From positions 191,264 through 255,263 of the forward strand of contig JAKGDA010000031.1 in assembly GCA_021596325.1 (NCBI GenBank): a stretch of 64,000 bases of DNA, given 5' to 3'. This DNA is from Parafenestella ontariensis. Taxonomy: Eukaryota > Ascomycota > Dothideomycetes > Pleosporales > Cucurbitariaceae. The notes beneath the pieces are model-generated. The model did not search any database, was not told where the DNA came from, and saw only the letters and a program-made list of their open reading frames with translations. This document shows, one piece after another, positions 51,657-61,616 of the stretch. The position numbers and the translations under genes were made by a program. The first letter of the stretch is position 1; every line of letters begins with the position of its first letter.

Positions 51657-54600
51657 CTATGCTCCCCCTCCACCACCACCAAGCACCTGCACACCATTGA
51701 CCTGTGCAACACCCAAAACACCCCCACACTCCGTGATTAGGTCCGCCTGATACTGTTTAATCTTGTCCCTGAGCCCATCCTGCCTTTTGTTGCACGCACG
51801 CATGAGCGAAAGGAAAGGTGCAAGGAAGACTGGGTCTGCGTATTGTGCGAAAGGCGCGGCTTGGCCGCAGGGCTCGGCGAGTTCCTTTTGCCAGCCAGAG
51901 ATGGAGCCTTCAACTGAGGTTTTCTTCTGAAGGCAGGATTGTTCGGCGGAGTTAGCGGAGAGAGGGGTGGGGCTCGAGGAGGTGGTGGGCGTGGGTGTGG
52001 TTGAGGCGAGATCCGAAGACTCTGGAGGGGTAGGTGTAGCGATGACCGGAACAATGGCTGGAATCTCCGAAGAGGTAGGTGTAGAAACTGCAGCGATAAT
52101 GATTGAAGGCTCCAAAGCCGAGAGTGTAGCGGCGGCGGCGGCGAGAACGACTGACGAGCCAAAGAGTTCTTCAAGGGTAGGAAGGCTAGCTATTTGGCGA
52201 CTGAGAAGCCGCTTGACGGCAGCTGGAGAAGGTTGCTTGTTAGACTTTGCAAGATCTGCGAACCACTTCCTCACTTCGTCTTCCGCACTTGGAGTAAGAT
52301 CATCGACAACTGTTGGGAAAGTCTCGAGGTCATCGACTGCTTGCCGTCCTGATGTCGAGCCTAACGGATCAGGGTCGTTACGAAGTTCGGGAAAGAGGCT
52401 CATGAGCCACTCCAAATCATCATCATTACCGACGAACTGATCGTTTGGGTCCAGGAGCTGCGGAGATGCCTGTCTCTTGACGGGAGGAGCCGGCCCAGTC
52501 CCGTCCATATATTTCTTGAGGGCTGCGAAGAATTTCAGAACTTGCTCATCCGCATCTGGACCAAGATCATTGGTGAGTGCTGGTGTGTCTTCCAGGTTGT
52601 CAACTGGACCTGAGGGGCCAGGCCAGTCGATGTTCATGCCTTCTGGGATGACGGGACCTGGACCCATGAAGTATGGCAGCATAGCAGCAGCATCTTCGTT
52701 GGCATCGGCCTTGGGCACGGAATTTGGTATGCTTGAGGGTTTGGCTGTACGAACATAGCCCGGAAGGACGCCATCTACCCAGTTGTCTTCATTTTCCCCG
52801 GACCACTCGCCTTCGCTTTCTTCGCGAGAGTTTCCGCTATATTGCGCGGCAAGTTCTGGGAATGCGTCACGAAGAGCCTCCCCGAGCGTCTGCTCAGCGT
52901 CATCCGTGGTAGCAGGGGCTGATTCGGAGTCCGTTGTGCTTGATGGAGCAAATTCGTCGACTGGTGCCGCGCCATCATCCTGATTGTAGTCTGCTCCTTC
53001 GTAGTCTTGAGCAGACTCTGATGGATCAGGTACAGTGGGCTCGGCGTCCGTACTAGTAGGCTCTTCGGCCGCCGGTTCGTCCTCATAGTCGTCGGGATTG
53101 TTTTCCTCCGTCGCCATCTCATCTTCCCATTCGTCGGGGTTACCTCCCTCGACAGCCTGAGCGGACTCTGATGAATCAAGATCAGCGGGGTCGGAAGTCG
53201 TATCAGTAGGCTCTTCAGCCGGTGTTCCGTCGTCAAGCTGCTCAGATTCCGTTACATCGACGTCCTCGGCAGACTCTGGTTGATCTGAAGGAGCGGCTTC
53301 AGCTTCGTCCCACTCGTCCTGGTGCTGGTCCTGGTCAGGTTCAGTTGCATTCATCATTGGAACGGAGTGTCCGTGTCTAGGCTTGTCAGTGTTCGCAAGA
53401 TGAGGGTAAAGACTGCCCCAATCAAATTCCGGCTGCGAACTGGTGTCTAGCTGTCCATCGTCGCTGGCCTCGGCAGATGTCGTTTGATTGAAAGAAGTAG
53501 CGTTAGCAATAGCTGACCCGTCGACGACCTGGTTATACTGTGTTACATTGACCAACGGAATGTCCCACACAGTTAGATTGCCTCCCGACAGGGCAACGAC
53601 GACATCCTCAGCGGACTGTGGCTGAGCTGAAGGAGCAGGTTCAAGGTCAGGCAACACATTTGAGAGATCAGGCTCTGTTGCATTGACATCCGCGACGGAT
53701 TCCTCTCCAACTTCGGGACTAGGCTCATCCGACGGCTGCTCGTCCTCGGACGTGTCCTCTCCCCCAAGGTGAGAATAAACAGTGGACCAGTCGAACGCCG
53801 GCTCCTTGGTGGGATCCGGGAGTCCATCGTCAAAGTCAGGGAACATGGCCTCAGCAACGCCGTTTCCTGGTAGGCCTTCACCTGGATCGCTGATTGTAGC
53901 TGGCTTGGATCCTCGAGGGTCATCGGCCAGGGATTCTGGAGAACCTCCCGGCGGAAGCGGAGTACCGTCAGGCGCAAACTGTGGAATACCTCCTGGCGGA
54001 AGTGGAGTGCCATCGGCCGCAAACTCTGGAATACCACCTGGGGGCAGGGGAGTCCCATCAGCAGCAAATTCCGGAAACATTGGCTCGAACGGAGGATCTT
54101 GCCTTTTCCACACCTTGCCCGAGAGAGTTCGTTTGATTTTGCTCCATGTTCCCGCACTGGCGACAGAGGGTCTCGAATGAGTGTCATGAACGGTGGGTCG
54201 GGTCTCAGCCTTTTGTGTGCCTTGGGACTTGGCTGCAGTCTTGGGAATAGCCTCAGCAATTTCATGGACATAATGTATCAATTCGTCCATTTGGTCGTTG
54301 AGCTCTTGCAGCGGCTTGGTGATGCTTTCGAGCATACTTGGCGTGGCGTTGTCAGAATCGATGTTGAGGTTTGCTCGTTTCCTGCCGTTACCGTATGGCG
54401 GCGGAGCAACGGGCTCTGTTATGTACTGGTATAGCGAAAATGACATTTGCTCCATTTGGTTCACTTTGTTGTACAACGTATTGTATATGGCGTCTCTCTC
54501 AGGATCGTCTTTAAGCGCCTGTTTGACACCGGCTTCTACAGAGATGCTGTTACCAATTTTACCGAGCTCGTTGTAAATGGTCTCTAAGTGGTCAATAATG

Positions 54601-56320
54601 CTGTCGACAGTGGCGTCGCTAAATGGCTCGGAGAGTGTCGCGTCAAGTCCGTTGTCCTGGCTACTATCCTGCCTCTTCTCCACCAAGGCTGGCTGATCCC
54701 CCCGTGGCACCGGCGCCTTGCTATCATCACTAAAGCCATCATCGCCCATGAGCGGGTAACTAGACGCTCCAGCACTGACACCATCATCGACCGACGAAGG
54801 AGGAGGCTGATCCAGATACTGCGAAGCAAACTTGACCAGCGTGAAGACCGTGCTACCTAGGTCATTCAGCCTAGCAATCAGAGCTGCGAGCTCCGGATCG
54901 GCGAAGATATTGTCATCTGCGGCGGCTGCGGGGGCAGGCGTTTCGTCCTGGGTAGCGTTCGTTGCGGAGTCCTTGTATGAATCCCATCGTTGCTGGCGGG
55001 ATGCGCGTTGGCGGTGGTAGTAGAGGTCGTATTGATATGCGTCCTCTGGATTCTGGCGAGGGTCGAAGTCGGAGCCTTCATCGTCGTTGTACACTGCACT
55101 CTGGTCAGGCTGCTGTGCTTGCTCTTCGTCTTGCCCATTTGTAGCTTCTCTTTGCTCATTAGGCGCTCCATCTTGATACAGGCTCTTCAAATACGAATCC
55201 AGTTCTTGTTCCACAGCTGGGTCGGGCTGCGATCCGCCGGAGTCGACATCAACAGGCTGCAAATCGGCTTGCTGTGAGTCATCCGACGCGCTCGTTTCCT
55301 GCGGAGCGTTCGCACTTGCTCCATTGTTTGCACTCCCCCCATATAGCTCGGGATGCCACTGACCATCTGACCCACTGGTTTGACTCTTCGATTGCGGACT
55401 TTGATCACTATCTGTAGCATGCCATTGCCCGTCATCCCCGCTACTCATGCTATCTCCACCCATGATCATGGCGGGTGATGTGCCTGTAGACGAAGACGAA
55501 GAGGAAGCGCTACCAGCAGTCTTCTTTCCCTTGCCGGTGCACTCTCCTTCTTTAAAGCTGGGCTTAGCTGACGCACTGAGATCGTCTCCAAACGCGACGT
55601 CCCGCCCTGGATCGTCAAAGACAACGTCATACGTCTCCTTCGCCACACAGTCGTTGATGCTAGCCAAATTCGCGACGAAGAGATCTGGGTACGAGGCGAG
55701 AGCGGCCTGAGCGGCGGCATTGGCCTTTGAAGTATCTCTCGCATTGAGACTCTTCGACTTTGCGGCAGACTTGGATTTGGGTGGTATAATGCTGACGACT
55801 GCGCAGTTCATGTACATTTCTCTGTTGCCGACTTTGTTGAACCTACAAGTATAATTAGTGTCTCATTGTCCAGTATAGATCTGTGTACATACCATGTCCA
55901 AGCGAATAAGCAAGTAGCCCCATTCACGCGCCCGAGTTCTGGAGGAACTGTGAAGGTATAATTCAGCTGCAACGGGCAACCGCCTATGATGCTCTTGACC
56001 ACCTTGAACTGGTATCCACCATCACAGCTAAAGCTGAGCTGGCAACTACCTCCGCCATGCGTAGCGCCTCCCTTGAGGGCCATCCGGTATGTTCCACCGG
56101 CCTGATAGGTAGCTACGCTTGTCCATGGTGTATTGAATTGGTAGCCCTTGCAAGCAAAGTTACTGCCATCGGCGTTCAAAGGGGTCAGAATGTTGTAATC
56201 TTTTGGCTCGTCAGCCCGATTGGAGTGAGGATCGCGGAGCGGCGAGGGATTTATCATTTGCATGTGCGCGAGGGCAAGAGGAAGCATGCTGAGTGCATGG
56301 AAAAGCTTGAGAAAAGTCAT
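51657..56320 (-). CDS. Giant secreted AA11-type lytic polysaccharide monooxygenase with disordered tail
   Basis: Two exons (56320-55893, 55842-51657; intron 55843-55891) give 1,537 residues. An 18-residue signal peptide ends just before His19, the expected N-terminal copper ligand. His88 in THGGGSCQ is the second ligand and Tyr153 in GNREMYMNCA the axial residue. SIIGGCPLQLNYTFTVP and FAWTWFNKVGNREMYMNC are AA11 hallmarks. AA11 enzymes oxidatively cleave chitin. The domain ends near residue 160, with Cys-containing linker sequence to about 230. The remaining roughly 1,300 residues are mostly disordered and acidic. They contain DGQWH twice, PEFAADGTPLPPGGI three times, FDW-x-x-x-Y-x-HL twice and two repeats of about 45 residues ending in VKR. 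At least seven Lys-Arg sites occur, four followed by Gln. A short Cys-containing helical C-terminus closes the protein. Confidence 0.85.
53935..54085 (-). repeat. Three in-frame 15-codon repeats in the AA11 tail
   Basis: Three 45-nt units encode PEFAADGTPLPPGGI (third copy PQF-AP-DGTPLPPGGS). The first two are nearly identical at the protein level, with differences mostly silent at the DNA level. Confidence 0.8.
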
Positions 56321-56873
56321 TGTGTAGATGTTGGTGATGACTAGAGCGTCCTCCAGGGACTGCTCTCGAAAATATTGGAAGGGTGCAAAACGAGCAAGTT
56401 AGTTCAGGCATATTGAGATATATTGAATCCAAGATAGAAGTAAGGGGTCGGTGGTTGGCCAGATGTGGCAATGGACGCGTCAAATTCCTGGGACTCTTCG
56501 CGTGTGCATGTTACTTGGCAGAAACGAGGGTAACAGGCGAAAGTGGTAAGAAAGGGATGTAGATGATGAACGTGATGAGAATCTGACGCGGCTTCGAGAA
56601 TATACTAACTGTGGTGGAGCACCTCAAACGACGCCTTTAGCCCTTTCGATGGTCTGATGAAATTCTTGATGCTCAAGGTCAAGATGCCATGGCGATGCTC
56701 CGACGCGATTCGATAAGTTGAGGAATGAATCGTCCGGGTAGCGATCGTGGCCACCAACATTCTTTCCAGCATCCCGTACGTAACGCCTAGAAAGCTTCGC
56801 AAAGCTTCTTCTTCACCGAAGTAATGCCCTTGATTGGAATGCAAACCACACGGCGTATCCCATGTTATCGCGT
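56321..56873. other. Intergenic region, no gene recognised
   Basis: Upstream of the AA11 gene and downstream of PGA2. Frames at 56605-56844 show no domain. Confidence 0.4.
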
Positions 56874-57272
56874 CTAATTCCTCAAGAACTGCTCGATCTC
56901 CTTATCGCTCTCTGCATCCTGCTGCGCTCGAGCCTTCTTCTCCTGGGCCTTTCGTTGCCTCGTTTTCGTCTTGCTTCCCCAATCCGCAGGCTTCGCTTCC
57001 TCCTCCACAGCTTTACTGCTCTTTCCACCTCGTAGTGCGTTGGCGTCCGGTTCGGAGCTTCGCTCCAGGCCCAGTTCTTCGGCCTCCTTGTCGAGTTGTC
57101 GCTTTTGACGGTTCGCAGCTGCACTGAGCAGGTAAGGGCGAACAAGCATGTAGGCTCCCACAATGACAATGATGCGTATCCAGCGTTGGGGCGTCATTTC
57201 TGTGAAGGATTTGACCGAGTTGTTGACGAGACGGTCTTTCCATTCGCCCACGTTGTCGAGGATGTAGTCCAT
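56874..57272 (-). CDS. PGA2: Trafficking protein Pga2 homolog
   Basis: A single exon of 132 residues from MDYILDNVGEWKDRL. An amphipathic N-terminal segment is followed by TPQRWIRIIVIVGAYMLVRPYLL, a single membrane segment with the conserved W-I-R entry and RPYL exit. A charged, Lys/Glu/Ala-rich C-terminal tail with the GKSSKA and ADWGSKTKTRQRK elements follows, as in fungal Pga2 proteins. Yeast Pga2 is an essential ER membrane protein needed for processing of Gas1 and alkaline phosphatase. The frame is open nine codons further upstream, to a GTG only, so the ATG at 57272 is chosen. Confidence 0.82.
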   Translation of the reverse strand: MDYILDNVGEWKDRLVNNSVKSFTEMTPQRWIRIIVIVGAYMLVRPYLLSAAANRQKRQLDKEAEELGLERSSEPDANALRGGKSSKAVEEEAKPADWGSKTKTRQRKAQEKKARAQQDAESDKEIEQFLRN

Positions 57273-57364
57273 TGCGTATGATTGTGAAGAGGTTTTCACA
57301 GCGTGCGTGGTAGTGTACTGCTTTGCGCCGGTGATTGCGGAGTGGTGAAGTAACTGGATGTCTG

Positions 57365-57613
57365 CTTCGAGGGTGACAAGTTGCTCTTCGAGGGTGATAG
57401 ATGTACAGATCTTTGCGCGTGAGCCCGTGAATAAGCTGTTCTCGCTGAACTTTATAGTGCACTTTGAGAGCGGTTTTTTGACGATTTACTTTGTTTCTGT
57501 TTCGGTGTTCGAGGCTGCCTCATTCAACCACGGTAATGTGATGAAACAGTATCTCAACCACGGTAATGCGATGAGATCAGATCTCAACCATGGAGACTGG
57601 TGTGATAGATGTA
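57365..57613 (+). repeat. Dispersed repeat copy B with internal 30-nt tandem repeat
   Basis: The segment begins with a direct repeat of CTTCGAGGGTGA (57365 and 57386). It contains the 40-nt match to copy A (57408-57447) and ends in a 30-nt tandem array starting at 57524, 57554 and 57584 (each TCAACCA(C/T)GG). Read in one frame it gives repeated NHGN/NHGD units, so it can masquerade as a coding exon. It lies in the upstream region of PGA2. Confidence 0.6.
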
Positions 57614-58040
57614 TGAATTCCGGTGCAGGCGACCGCGCGACGGGGCTTCCGTATGTGATGCAATTGTCTGAGAGTACAAGGCAGAGTGAAAATCGAACGC
57701 GCAAAGAAGCACTTCACTCAGGTAAAATAACTCAATCGCGGGTCTCAGTAATGCGGCAGAAACCACGGGCGGTGACTTCCTTCCGCGAACCACCGAGGCC
57801 CCGCAATTGGCCCACCATCTCGACGCGTCGCGTCATCCTCACTCAGCGCTGCTCAGCTTCAACAAAACTTTACGCCTGAGCCAGTGATTGAGCTGTTAAT
57901 TGACCAATTTGCACTTGATCTACAAGATTGAGGATCCTCTCGCGTCAGTGGCCTGCAAATAAGCTCCTCCAAAACAACACAACCCATCTAAAACCAACCA
58001 TTCCCAACCCTACCATACACATCGAACAAACCCTCAAACC
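57614..58040. other. Divergent spacer between PGA2 and MHF1
   Basis: The rest of the upstream region, without further features. A plus-strand open frame through the repeat continues into it to 57879 and is considered spurious. Confidence 0.4.
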
Positions 58041-58663
58041 ATGTCCTCAAACGACACCGCCGCCGCCGCTGAGCGCGAAGAAGTAATAGCACCCCTTCAC
58101 GTAAGCAGGAGCTTAGAAGTTCTACTAATGCATATTAAAACCAGCGACTCAAATCCGCCCTCTGGTACACAATCGGCCAATACATCGACGAAGAATGCCT
58201 CGACTCACTCAGCGACTCAAGTCTAAACGCAACACCACAGTTCATCGGCGCCCTTACGGAACTCGTGTATACGCAGATAGGTAAGCTTACCATTCCCCCT
58301 CCTAACCCTTGCCAAATTCCCCATTCCCACCACCCAACTACTTTCCCAAAACTCCATTCCACATCATCCCCTACTTCCCACCGCCTTCCCCTCCCTCAAC
58401 CTCCAACATCAACCTAACACTCTCCAGCAAACACAGCCCGCGACCTCGAAACCTTCGCGCACCACGGCGGCCGGAAAACAATCTCCACAGACGACGTCAT
58501 GTTGCTCACGCGGCGTAACGATGCGCTTGAGACGATGCTGAGGCAGGAGTTGGAGCGGTTGAGGGCCGCGGAGGGACGGCAGGCGGGTGGTGGGGCGCAG
58601 GAGAAGGGGAAGAAAGCGCGGGGGAGTGGGAAGGGGAGAGGAGGGGGGAAAATGGGGAGGTAG
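58041..58663 (+). CDS. MHF1: CENP-S / MHF1 histone-fold protein
   Basis: Exons 58041-58100, 58145-58280 and 58428-58663 give 143 residues. The joined histone fold reads LKSALWYTIGQYIDEEC, ATPQFIGALTELVYTQIANTARDLETFAHHGGRKTISTDDVMLLTRRND, matching CENP-S/MHF1 helix by helix. The protein pairs with CENP-X (MHF2) as a tetramer that stabilises the FANCM/Mph1 helicase on branched DNA and contributes to kinetochores. The C-terminus is a Gly/Lys/Arg-rich tail (GKKARGSGKGRGGG) that could bind DNA. The second intron (147 nt) is C-rich and the third exon strongly G-rich, giving an abrupt skew change inside the gene. Confidence 0.9.
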
Positions 58664-59131
58664 GGAGGTGTAGATGAATTTGGGGGTGGTAGCGGGGAGG
58701 ACTTCACGGTGTGACTGAGGGGTTTGGCATTTGGGGATGATATGATGGGGAGGGATTCAACGTATGATTGTGGAGTTTGGGCAGGTGTCTCGGTGTACCG
58801 GGGAGGCATTCAAAGCACCATTTGGAGTTTGGCGTTCGGTGAAGTTAGATACCCTTGGGCAGTACGTTTAATCAAGACAATTCACACAACCATAACACAA
58901 GGCAAGACTCATTTGTGGAAATTTTGTTCTCATATTTATTACGTATTAGGTTCGTTCGTACGGACATATCGTACAAGGAATTCCAAAACTCCTACTCCGC
59001 CGCCGCTTTGGTATAGTGCATAAATCATGATAGGATACAATGGAAAGGAAAACTCAATCTATGCCTTGAGAAGCATGTCATCTAGACAAACAAATTGACT
59101 ACAGTGACTCTACACCGCAGTTTTCAAAGGC
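58664..59131. other. Intergenic region, no gene recognised
   Basis: Convergent spacer between MHF1 and the MARVEL gene. Confidence 0.4.
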
Positions 59132-60023
59132 TTAGTAGTTGGTAGCAGTATTGCTGTGGTTGTATGTGCCGACGGGAGCGGTGTGGTATCCACCGGTCAC
59201 GGGCTTGTTATGCTCATAAGTGTGACCCGGAGCCGCAACCGTGGAGCCTGTGTACGCCGTGTCATGCGAAGGGCGGTAGTCATTGTGACCGACAGTAGTA
59301 GGCGCAAGGCCACCGGAGACAGGAACGGTGCCGACTTCAGGGTCGCGAAGACCCTTGGAGCGGCGGTTGCGCTGCCAGAACTTGGTGCCGGAGCCCTTGG
59401 TGTAGCCGTTGGTGGGGCTGGGACCAAACGCCTTCTCCTTCTTGTGGTGGCGGCTGAGGCAGAGCTGGACGAGGGCTGAGATGAGGAAGAGGAGAGCGCC
59501 GAGGATGGCGACGGCGAAGCAGGCGGTGTTCAGCCTGCAGGTCGTGCCGAGCGAGGCGGCGTAGGTGATCTGGTTGCCTTGGCCGTTGCTGCCGAAGCCT
59601 TCCTTGGAGTTTGACGGTCCGTTGCCGAGGGGAGTGCGGACGTTGCCGGTGCAGCTGTGCGCGCCGTCGCGGGTCAGGACAGCAATGGCGACCATAGCAC
59701 CGCAGCAGGCAAGGTCGAAAAGAACGCCTAGGAGCGCGAAGATGGTCTAGTATGGTGTTAGTACACATCTCAAAGCAGTCTGAACATGGATATCTTACCT
59801 TTCCGCCGAGGAAGCAAGTCAAGAGAACAGCGAAGATAGTGTACAGGACGACTGCACCAGCGAGACCAGTAACAGCTTGTTGCCAGACAGCAATGTGGAC
59901 ATTGCGATCAGCCTGTATGGCCATAAAGTAGCTGTAGATTCCCAGCACAATCGCAGCGCAGCAGAACTCGATCGCATAAAGCGCAGTCGAGCCGAGCTTC
60001 AACGCGGCGCTACCGAAAGCCAT
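59132..60023 (-). CDS. MARVEL-domain membrane protein
   Basis: Two exons (60023-59799, 59746-59132) give 279 residues. Four hydrophobic helices are visible: YAIEFCCAAIVLGIYSYF, TGLAGAVVLYTIFAVLLTC, IFALLGVLFDLACCGAMVAI and CFAVAILGALLFLISALVQL. A lumenal or extracellular loop between helices 3 and 4 carries paired cysteines (SCTGN and TTCRLNTACF). This is the fungal MARVEL arrangement. A cytosolic C-terminal tail of about 90 residues is Gly/Tyr/His/Pro-rich (TVGHNDYRPSHDTAYTG), as in many plasma-membrane MARVEL proteins. The likely role is in membrane apposition or plasma-membrane domains; the specific function is unknown. Confidence 0.83.
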
Positions 60024-61616
60024 CGTGAGAGATGTCGCAAAGCGAAGTGAGAGTTAGGTCCCAGGGTAAAAGAGGTGAAAAACTGTATTGTTCAGGCGAT
60101 ATAGTTCAGGATTTCATGCCAGCGCAACGAAGGGATTTATGTCAAAGGAACTTGCTATGACGCAGCCTTGTGTTCAACCAAGGACCCTGCCTTGATCGAA
60201 CGCGGCCGCCCGATTCCCTGCATCAGCCACACCCAACACCGGATTTGGCAACGTCATCGCCCCGAACTTGCACTCTCAAATTGTCAATCTTCCTAACCGA
60301 GCCCCCAACTGACCAACGACAGCGCACAGAGCTCGGAGCCGGCGCAAAAGCCAGAGAGGACGTCACACTGGGCCATGGGCCCAGATTGGGGACTTGAGAT
60401 CATCTTGCTGCTGTTTTGTGGCCCTGGATGGAGAATTTGCGTATGACATGTGCATGGCGCTGTGTGGACGTCAGCAACGCCACACCCGAGGAGGATATGC
60501 TGCACTGAGGGCGCCCTTGCATCGTTTGCAGCCACCCTCGTTCAGGCCGCCAGCTTCGCTCAGGTACGGCATTACTCAGGCCAAGAAGCGTGCTCTCCTC
60601 TTGAAACGAACACAGTTCTTGGTGTCCGTTATATACGTGCCACGTTGGCTGTGTCTGTTCAAATATAGTGTCGTCGGATCCGATACTCGAGAAAATCGTT
60701 CGGACACACGTGCGACGTTTCGTGTGACGAGGCTGCCGAGCTAAGGACCTTGTTTGCGGTCGTTGTCTGTATTCGTCGGTGACGATGCGTCTTGCGCCAC
60801 ATCTAACGTTCCCCGGAGTTCTCGTCCACCTCCCCACACAAGGTCCTTTACGAAATGATGCACAAATGTCCCTGCTTCTAACGAGCGGCAGTTGCCCGTC
60901 TCGTAACAATAAACAGAACCCCACTCGAGTCAAATGTTTCTTTTACTTCTTTTTGCTCTAGCTTAGGCTTTACGAGGCGTTGTGGCGCAGGCTGTGAATA
61001 AGAGGCTAAGCGAGGAAGGAATATCAGAACGTCGGCCTGCTTCTTCCCCGGACACTTCAAAGTTCTGCCGCGAAGCTTCTGGCTGTACTAATAGACTATA
61101 GATGCATAACCTAAACACCTATCAAGGACCCAACGTTCTTTTTACTTCTGTCGTGCATATGGGCAATATAGTTGGCTTAATTGGTACTTCTGGCCCCGCC
61201 ACATGCCCGCGTAGGTACTCTTTTGTCCTTGAGATGAACACCGGTAGCTCCAACAAGCTGTCCAGCTCTCATCCTTTAGTGGTATAACCAAGTCGCTTAT
61301 AAGAGAACAAAAGTAAACCTACCGCCAGGCTGAAGTGCGGGGTAGGCGGGCTGAGCGCACTCTCTTCTCTCAGCTGCACCTCAGCTCACACTGCATACCT
61401 CCAATGCCTCAAATTTGTCTTTGTTTTTATTCTGTCTAGATCTTTAGTTTGAGCGTTCTTTGGTTTCAATAGGAGTTAGATTCAGACTATCATCCTTGTT
61501 TCTCTTCGCATCGTTACCATACGTCAAATTGCTGCCTAATCCATCAGCTTGTCATATCGTAACTACTGATAGGCAAATGCAACTTCGGATTTAGCCAACT
61601 GGCTGCAATAACAAGC
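60024..61616. other. 1.6-kb divergent spacer, no gene recognised
   Basis: Between MARVEL and HET genes. Short open frames around 60293-61287 overlap in several frames and show no domain, signal peptide or splice support. Confidence 0.4.

Noticed and set aside
57358..57879. Plus-strand frame of 173 residues with NHGN repeats
   Set aside because: The codons come from a 30-nt DNA tandem repeat and the dispersed repeat. It lies in the upstream region of PGA2 and has no recognisable domain.
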